DNA from: Streptomyces lydicus
GTDB taxonomy: Bacteria > Actinomycetota > Actinomycetes > Streptomycetales > Streptomycetaceae
NCBI RefSeq assembly: GCF_001729485.1
Contig: NZ_CP017157.1
Span: 1,612,001 to 1,676,000, forward strand
Length of the DNA: 64,000 nt
Reading direction: 5' to 3'
Shown here piece by piece: positions 59,687 to 64,000 of this stretch. How positions within the stretch are numbered: the first letter of the stretch is position 1; each line of letters starts with the position of its first letter. Made by a program: the position numbers and the translations under genes. Under the pieces are notes generated by a model that searched no databases, was not told where the DNA came from, and saw nothing but the letters and a program-made list of their open reading frames with translations.

Positions 59687-60391
59687 CTACGGATGCTCCC
59701 GCGCCGACACGTCCAGCAGCTCCAGCATCGCCATGTACGCGCCGTCCACGTCCCGGTCCCGTACGGCGTCGACGACCGCCGCGTGCGCGGCGTGCGGATG
59801 CCCGAACCTGCGCTCGGAGGCCGGCGCCGCCCGGTCGCGCTCGACGAGCACCGGCACGATCACCCGGCGCAGCTGCGCGTAGAAGCGGTTGTTCGACGCG
59901 AGCAGCAGCGCCGTGTGGAAGGCCGCGTCGGCGCGTACGAGCAGCGCCGGATCGTCCTCCGTCGCGGCCATCGTCCGCAACGCGGCGTCCAGTTCCGCCA
60001 GATCGGCGTCGGTCCGGCGCTCCGCGGCGAGCGCGGCCGCGGCGGGCTCGACGGAACGCCGCAGCTCCAGCACGTCGGCGAAGAAGTCGGAGGACACCCC
60101 GGCCGCCAGCTTCCAGCGCAGCACGTCCGTGTCCAGCAGATTCCACTCGTCCCGCGGGCTGACGAACGTGCCGCGGTGGGGATCCGTGTCGAGCAGCCCC
60201 TTGGTGGTCAGCACCTTGATCGCCTCCCGCAGCACGGTCTGGCTGACGTCCAGCTCCGCCATCAGCTCCGGCACGACGAGGGTGTCCCCCTCGCCGTAGG
60301 TGCCTTTGAAGATCCGCTGCGCGAGCGTCTCGACCGCCGCGTGCTGCCCCCCGTGCCCCGCGGCGGACGCGGCCCGCCCCGACCGACTCAT
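59687..60391 (-). CDS. dgoR: GntR/FadR-family regulator of galactonate operon (DgoR-like)
   Basis: 234 residues from ATG 60391 (GGGAGCAG ahead). N-terminal winged HTH (LAQRIFKGTYGEGDTLVVPE, then LDVSQTVLREAIKVLTTKG) and a C-terminal FCD ligand domain with metal-site histidines (DAAFHTALLLASNN, HAAHAAVVDAVRDRD). Located directly upstream of dgoD on the same strand, so it is most likely a galactonate-responsive repressor. The specific assignment follows from the neighbours; sequence alone gives FadR family. Confidence 0.9.
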   Translation of the reverse strand: MSRSGRAASAAGHGGQHAAVETLAQRIFKGTYGEGDTLVVPELMAELDVSQTVLREAIKVLTTKGLLDTDPHRGTFVSPRDEWNLLDTDVLRWKLAAGVSSDFFADVLELRRSVEPAAAALAAERRTDADLAELDAALRTMAATEDDPALLVRADAAFHTALLLASNNRFYAQLRRVIVPVLVERDRAAPASERRFGHPHAAHAAVVDAVRDRDVDGAYMAMLELLDVSAREHP

Positions 60392-60444
60392 CAGGCTGCT
60401 CCCTGCTCCCGTCCCGGCTCCCCTACGCACCGCCGCAGGCGGCC

Positions 60445-60490
60445 GTCAGGGCGTACCGAGCACCCCAATCCCACCTCGGTACGCCCTGAC
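60445..60490 (-). terminator. Long perfect hairpin between DUF4383 and GntR genes
   Basis: 16-bp perfect stem GTCAGGGCGTACCGAG / CTCGGTACGCCCTGAC with 14-base loop, 16 bases after the DUF4383 stop on the minus strand. Most likely its terminator; it also lies 54 bases upstream of the GntR start. Confidence 0.85.
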
Positions 60491-60505
60491 GTCTCCCCGC
60501 CCGGC

Positions 60506-61255
60506 TCACCTCTCCTTGTCGCCGGAGCCACCGGCCCCGCCGCCGCGGCCGGCCACCTGGCCGGCCGTGCCTCTGCGCGAGCCGCTGCCGCTCGTACCGG
60601 GGCCCATCGACCCCAGGCCGGCGTGCGGGGCGCCCTGCATCCGGACCCGGGCGGTCTGCCGTCCGGCCGTCATCCCGGACACCGGGTGCCATTCACCGCG
60701 GTCGAAGCGCTCCGCCTCCTCCGGGTGGCGGGCGCGCCAGTACGGGTTGTCGTGCGGGAGGCCGCCGCTGACCCGGCCGTACATCCCGAAGACCAGCAGC
60801 ATCAGCCCGACCACGAAGCTGAAGAGGACGTTCTGGATCTGGAACGCCAGGAAGTTCGCATCGGTCTGCAGCAGCGCCAGATTCACGAATCCGCTGAGCA
60901 GGAAGAGGCCGCCGAAGACGATGTTGAGGGTCGAGGCGAAATTCCCGCCGATGACCATCCCGGCAAAAAGTATCGCTCCGACGACGACCGACAGCACGCT
61001 GAGCGCACCGTTGGTGTTCAGTCCGGCCGCGGTGGCGCCACCGGTGTCGAAGAAGCCGATGTGGTGGGTCAGGCCGAGGATGCCGAAGGCGATCAGCACC
61101 AGGCCCATCAGCCCGGCGCCGATGCGGTAGACCTTGCTGAGCCCGTGGTCCACCGGCAGGTGCTCATCGAGCCGGGTGCGGGTGCGGTGCCGCTTGTCCC
61201 GGTGGAAGTGCCCCATGGGCCCGTGCAGGGTCTGACCAGTAGCCCCAGTAGCCAT
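60506..61255 (-). CDS. DUF4383 four-helix membrane protein
   Basis: 249 residues from ATG 61255 with AAGGAGG ahead. Four hydrophobic helices between residues 45 and 160 (VYRIGAGLMGLVLIAFGILG, LSVLSVVVGAILFAGMVIGG, LNIVFGGLFLLSGFVNLALL, VLFSFVVGLMLLVFGMYGRV) match DUF4383. The N-terminus is basic with HFHRDKRHRTRTR, and the C-terminus is a Gly/Arg-rich disordered tail. Function unknown; members are common in actinobacteria and stress-induced in some. Downstream of the coiled-coil protein gene on the same strand. Confidence 0.82.
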   Translation of the reverse strand: MATGATGQTLHGPMGHFHRDKRHRTRTRLDEHLPVDHGLSKVYRIGAGLMGLVLIAFGILGLTHHIGFFDTGGATAAGLNTNGALSVLSVVVGAILFAGMVIGGNFASTLNIVFGGLFLLSGFVNLALLQTDANFLAFQIQNVLFSFVVGLMLLVFGMYGRVSGGLPHDNPYWRARHPEEAERFDRGEWHPVSGMTAGRQTARVRMQGAPHAGLGSMGPGTSGSGSRRGTAGQVAGRGGGAGGSGDKER

Positions 61256-61380
61256 GTCCGGCCTCCTTCGCGCAGATGAAGCCGCTTGGGCCGTACTCCA
61301 TGTCCAGCATCCGCCCACCGGCCGGATCACGCCATTGCGCCGGGCGGATCACCCCGCTGCCACGCCTCCGCCGCGCCGCC

Positions 61381-62766
61381 TCAGCCGGCCCCCGGCCCGC
61401 TGCCCCGGGCGTCCCTGATCTCCTGCACCACCCGCGCCGCGGTCTGCCGCACCGCCTCGGTCTCCGTCAGGAAGTGCCACCAGTCCGGATGCCGGCCCTC
61501 CAGGCCCGCGACGGCACGGTCCAGCCGCGCCACCGCGTCGTCCAGCGGGCCGGCGTGCCGGGGATCGGGGGTGCTGCGGCCGGCCATCGCCAGCCGTTGG
61601 GCGTCCCGGACCGCGAAGCGGGTCCGCTCGACCTCCTTCTGCCGGTCGAACGACACCGCATCCAGCCGCTGCAACCGGTCACCGGCCGCGGACACTGCCT
61701 CGTCCGTGCCGTCCAACAGCGCACGTACGGTCGCCAGCAGGCTCGTGGCATCCGCCCAGCGCTGCTCGTCCCGCGCCTGCTGCGCCTCCCGCAGCTTGGC
61801 CTCGGCCTGCTGCACGGACTGCGCGGCCTGCTCCGGCACGTGCTGCAGGTCCTGCCAGCACGCCGCGCTGTAACGCCGCCGCAGCTCGCTCAGGATCGGG
61901 TCGACCTTGCCCGCGCGCGTCGTGATCGCCTGCGCCCGGGTCCGCAGCGACACCAGCCGCTTGTCGATCTCCGCCGCCCGCGCCGGCAGCCGCTCCGCCT
62001 CGGCCCGGATGCTCTCCGCGGCGCGCACCGCGTCGTCGGCACGCCGGATCGTCTCCGGCACGCCGTGCTGACCGGCGCCCTGATTCAGCTTGGTCAGCTC
62101 CGGGCCCAGCGCGGCCAGGCGGGCAGCCAGCTCGTCCGCCCGCAGACCCTGCGCCCGCACCGCGTCCAGCGCATTGCTCGCCGCCAGCAACGTCTGCCGC
62201 GCCCGCTCCACCGCCGGGGCGAGCCGCGCCAACTGCGTCTCGGCGGACTGCAGCAGCGGCCCCAGCCCCTGCGCGAAGCGGTCGAGCTCGCCCTTGACGC
62301 GGTTCAGCTCGTCCTTCGCCCGCGTCAGATCGGCCCGGGCCCGCGCCACCGCGGCGCCGTCCAGATCGTCCCGGTCAAGATCATGCGAGTCGACCGCGGT
62401 GATGTACCCCTGACTCACCTCGTCGATCCGCCGGCCGAAACCCTCGTACTCCGCCGCGGCCCGCTGCGCCTGCGGGGAACTGTCCACGGCGGTGATCGTC
62501 TCTATGGAGATCCGCAGGTCCCGGTGAGCGGTGTCCAGCTCGTAGAACGCGGCCGCCGCGGCGTCCTTCGCCGCCTGCGCGTCGGCCCGCTGGCTCTCCC
62601 CACGCCCGAACCAGCGCCGGGTCCCGCCTCCCGCGAACGCCATCGGCGCCAAAGCCGCCACCAACGGCAACGGCAGCAACACGAGCGCCACCACGTCCCG
62701 GACCGGCCCCCCACGCACGCGACGGCGTCCTCGCTGCTCCAGCGGCTGCGTGTGTATCGCCGTCAC
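61381..62766 (-). CDS. Membrane-anchored coiled-coil protein, function unknown
   Basis: 461 residues from GTG 62766 (GGGAGAGGGAA ahead). A basic N-terminus and one membrane helix at about 23-46 (VRDVVALVLLPLPLVAALAP) are followed by some 400 residues of long heptad-like alpha-helix rich in Ala, Arg, Glu and Gln (AQAAKDAAAAAFYELDTAHR onward). There is no catalytic motif and a single tryptophan pair near the end (HPDWWHFLTE). Resembles actinobacterial hypothetical proteins that form coiled coils outside or along the membrane. It lies just upstream of the tRNA-Val. Confidence 0.7.
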   Translation of the reverse strand: MTAIHTQPLEQRGRRRVRGGPVRDVVALVLLPLPLVAALAPMAFAGGGTRRWFGRGESQRADAQAAKDAAAAAFYELDTAHRDLRISIETITAVDSSPQAQRAAAEYEGFGRRIDEVSQGYITAVDSHDLDRDDLDGAAVARARADLTRAKDELNRVKGELDRFAQGLGPLLQSAETQLARLAPAVERARQTLLAASNALDAVRAQGLRADELAARLAALGPELTKLNQGAGQHGVPETIRRADDAVRAAESIRAEAERLPARAAEIDKRLVSLRTRAQAITTRAGKVDPILSELRRRYSAACWQDLQHVPEQAAQSVQQAEAKLREAQQARDEQRWADATSLLATVRALLDGTDEAVSAAGDRLQRLDAVSFDRQKEVERTRFAVRDAQRLAMAGRSTPDPRHAGPLDDAVARLDRAVAGLEGRHPDWWHFLTETEAVRQTAARVVQEIRDARGSGPGAG

Positions 62767-62907
62767 TTCCCTCTCCCGATCGGATCGCCCCAGGGTGGGT
62801 GCCATTCTCCCACTCACCGGAAACGAACACACCGGCCGGTAAGTTCGCACTTCGCCCACTGGTTTGCAGTTCAGCCCCGCAGGCAAGGTAGTCTGTCGGC
62901 TCGGCCG

Positions 62908-62982
62908 GGGCGCATAGCTCAGCGGTAGAGCGCTGCTCTTACAAAGCAGATGTCACAGGTTCGAATCCTGTTGTGCCCACCA
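62908..62982 (+). tRNA. tRNA-Val (anticodon UAC), CCA encoded
   Basis: Complete cloverleaf: acceptor GGGCGCA/TGTGCCC (one G.T), D arm GCTC-AGCGGTA-GAGC, anticodon stem CTGCT/AGCAG with loop CTTACAA giving anticodon TAC (62940-62942), T arm ACAGG-TTCGAAT-CCTGT, discriminator A and encoded CCA. Reads GTA/GTG valine codons. Its 3' end borders an integrase gene, the normal attachment target for actinobacterial integrative elements. Confidence 0.97.
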
Positions 62983-62987
62983 GCGAA

Positions 62988-63021
62988 AACGCCTCCGCGG
63001 AGTCCCCTCCACGGGGGCGTT
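62988..63021. terminator. Weak hairpin between tRNA-Val and integrase
   Basis: AACGCC ... GGCGTT ends with inner CCCC/GGGG pairing over 34 bases. Could terminate the tRNA transcript and the integrase gene from the other side; the stem is interrupted. Confidence 0.45.
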
Positions 63022-63045
63022 GACGGTAGATCTTGACGGCAGTCC

Positions 63046-64000
63046 CTACTCCAGACGCACCCGACGTCGCCGCAAGAGTCGATCCATGTGTCCCACTGCC
63101 TCCCGCCGCGAGTCCTCCGAGACGTGGGTGTAGACGTTCATGGTCACCGCGATCTGGGAGTGCCCGAGGATCTCCATCACGACTCGCGGCTGAACGCCGG
63201 CGGCAAACAGCAGAGACGCGCAGCCGTGCCGGGCGTCGTGCAGCCGGATGCGGGGCAGACCCGCGGCCTGGCCGATCCGCTCGAAGGACCGGCTGAGGTT
63301 CCGGGGCTCGATCGGTCGCCCAGTACGCGTCGTGAAGACGTGGTCACCGTTGCTCGACCAGTCGTCCCCGGCGGCGCGTCGCTGAGCCTCCTGCCGCAGA
63401 CGCTGCCACCGCAGGGGAGCGACGCACATCAGAGGCAAGGGGATAGTCCGGCTCCGGCGGTTCTTCGTGGAGTCCGTATACAGCTCCTTCTGTACGCGCT
63501 GGAGCTGAGTCCGCACCGACAGAGTCCGGCGATCGAGGTCAATGTCGCACCAGCGCAGCCCCAGGATTTCGCCCCGCCGCAGCCCCAGCGATACGGCCAG
63601 CACGAACGCTGTGTACAGCGGGTCCTTTCGCGCTGCCTCCAGGAATGTGGCGGTCTCGTCCACCGTCCACGGCTTCAGCTCCCTGGGCTGGACGCGCGGG
63701 GCAGGCACCAGCTGGGCCACGTTCCGGTTGATCAGTTCCTCCCGGCACGCGGCGGCGAGGGCCGACCGCAGGACCCGGTGCGACTCCTTGGCCGTGGGTG
63801 CCGACACCTGACGCTGCACAGCGGTGAGCATGCGGCGCACGTCGGCAACGCCCAGGGTCTCCAGTCGCTTCACGCCGATCTGGGGCGTCAGGTAGAGGCG
63901 TACGTGCGTCTCGTACTTGGCGTACGTCGTCTTCTTGCGCTCGGGCTTCACGTACTCCTCCAGCCAGTACGGCAACCATTCGGAGAGCTTGGCCGACCGG
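63046..64000 (-). CDS. int: Tyrosine recombinase/integrase, N-terminus beyond window edge
   Basis: At least 318 residues; the frame is open to the right edge (upstream residues read RSAKLSEW before LPYWLEEYVKPERKKTT), so the start is off the window. Core-binding domain (YAKYETHVRLYLTPQIGVKR) and catalytic domain with the R...H-x-x-R...H...Y set: LGLRRGEILGLRW, HDARHGCASLLFAAG, LGHSQIAVT and MNVYTHV. Typical of integrases of actinophages and ICEs that use tRNA genes. Oriented toward the tRNA-Val at 62908. Base composition is somewhat less GC-extreme than its neighbours, as expected for acquired DNA. Confidence 0.93.
   Translation of the reverse strand, partial: RSAKLSEWLPYWLEEYVKPERKKTTYAKYETHVRLYLTPQIGVKRLETLGVADVRRMLTAVQRQVSAPTAKESHRVLRSALAAACREELINRNVAQLVPAPRVQPRELKPWTVDETATFLEAARKDPLYTAFVLAVSLGLRRGEILGLRWCDIDLDRRTLSVRTQLQRVQKELYTDSTKNRRSRTIPLPLMCVAPLRWQRLRQEAQRRAAGDDWSSNGDHVFTTRTGRPIEPRNLSRSFERIGQAAGLPRIRLHDARHGCASLLFAAGVQPRVVMEILGHSQIAVTMNVYTHVSEDSRREAVGHMDRLLRRRRVRLE

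Larger units (their letters stand above)
62983..64000. mobile_element. Left end of an integrated element at tRNA-Val (prophage or AICE), continues beyond window
   Basis: The integrase gene begins 64 bases past the intact tRNA 3' end with its C-terminus facing the tRNA, the classic attL-side layout. The duplicate of the tRNA 3' end (attR) is not in this window. Type of element (phage, actinobacterial ICE) cannot be told from the integrase alone. Confidence 0.7.

Noticed and set aside
57950..61279. 1109-codon plus-strand frame across the galactonate operon
   Set aside because: Antisense to four convincing minus-strand genes with intact active sites; no ribosome site or domain.

Overview
The window is high-GC actinobacterial chromosome, almost certainly Streptomyces. 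The evidence is GTG/TTG starts, GC-rich third positions, mycothiol-type redox enzymes, many lipoproteins and SGNH/DUF hydrolases, and the gene block DUF3145 - fabF - acpP - fabH - fabD - fasR. Further right comes aceE - DUF3052 - AhpE-type peroxiredoxin - terD - terD, an order I recall from the S. coelicolor chromosome (fasR is SCO2386 there, aceE SCO2371). No plasmid, CRISPR or rRNA signal is seen. A tRNA-Val followed by a tyrosine integrase at the right edge marks the left end of an integrated element.

Layout. 1-3.2 kb: redox and stress genes (DsbA-like protein, MarR with a divergent CurA-type reductase, Ohr). 3.2-10.3 kb: a ribose import and phosphorylation operon, rbsR-rbsA-rbsC-rbsB-rbsK, whose coding and intergenic parts are full of short tandem repeats. 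10.3-14.0 kb (minus): an ornithine-cyclodeaminase-family enzyme coupled to a nitrilase/VanX-like two-domain protein, and a secreted pyroglutamyl-peptidase-like protein. 14.2-21.3 kb: a zinc-ribbon membrane protein, TetR/GH3 beta-glucosidase pair, DUF4097 lipoprotein, galactose mutarotase and SGNH lipoprotein. 21.6-28.3 kb: the type II fatty-acid synthesis block with its activator FasR. 28.3-38.1 kb: pirin, serine hydrolase, MerR with a broken aldo/keto reductase, acyltransferase, two DUF1023 esterase-like proteins around a two-component system, and DUF4429. 38.2-41.5 kb: TetR/MFS pair and a secreted I36-type protein. 41.6-45.9 kb: pyruvate dehydrogenase E1, DUF3052 and peroxiredoxin. 46-55.5 kb: a tellurium-resistance-type stress island (four TerD-domain proteins, a DUF475/TerC-like membrane protein) ending in the predicted Ter-linked nucleoside-like biosynthetic module (HpcH-type lyase, fused double phosphoribosyltransferase, HAD phosphatase). 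55.5-60.4 kb: O-methyltransferase, FmdB zinc ribbon and a D-galactonate operon (GntR, dehydratase, KDPGal aldolase, KDGal kinase). 60.5-62.8 kb: two membrane proteins. 62.9-64 kb: tRNA-Val and integrase.

Most notable observations: (i) RbsA has lost the Walker B segment of its first ATPase domain by an in-frame deletion, while its second domain has the usual degenerate Walker A, so neither half carries a complete ATP site; (ii) a nitrilase domain fused to a D-Ala-D-Ala-dipeptidase (VanX-type) domain and translationally coupled to an ornithine-cyclodeaminase-family gene, a combination I do not recognise as a described pathway; (iii) two promoters 7.6 kb apart with the same MerR-type architecture (TTGC..., 19-bp spacer with a GGAG...CTCC palindrome, TAGCGT), one in front of merR and one in front of a hydroxyisobutyrate-dehydrogenase-like gene, while the aldo/keto reductase next to merR has lost its middle two thirds; (iv) the Ter-linked nucleoside-like module with PRTase-TRSP-PRTase-PELOTA in one chain and no ATP-grasp partner in view. 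Gene functions are from motif recognition by eye; no database search was possible.
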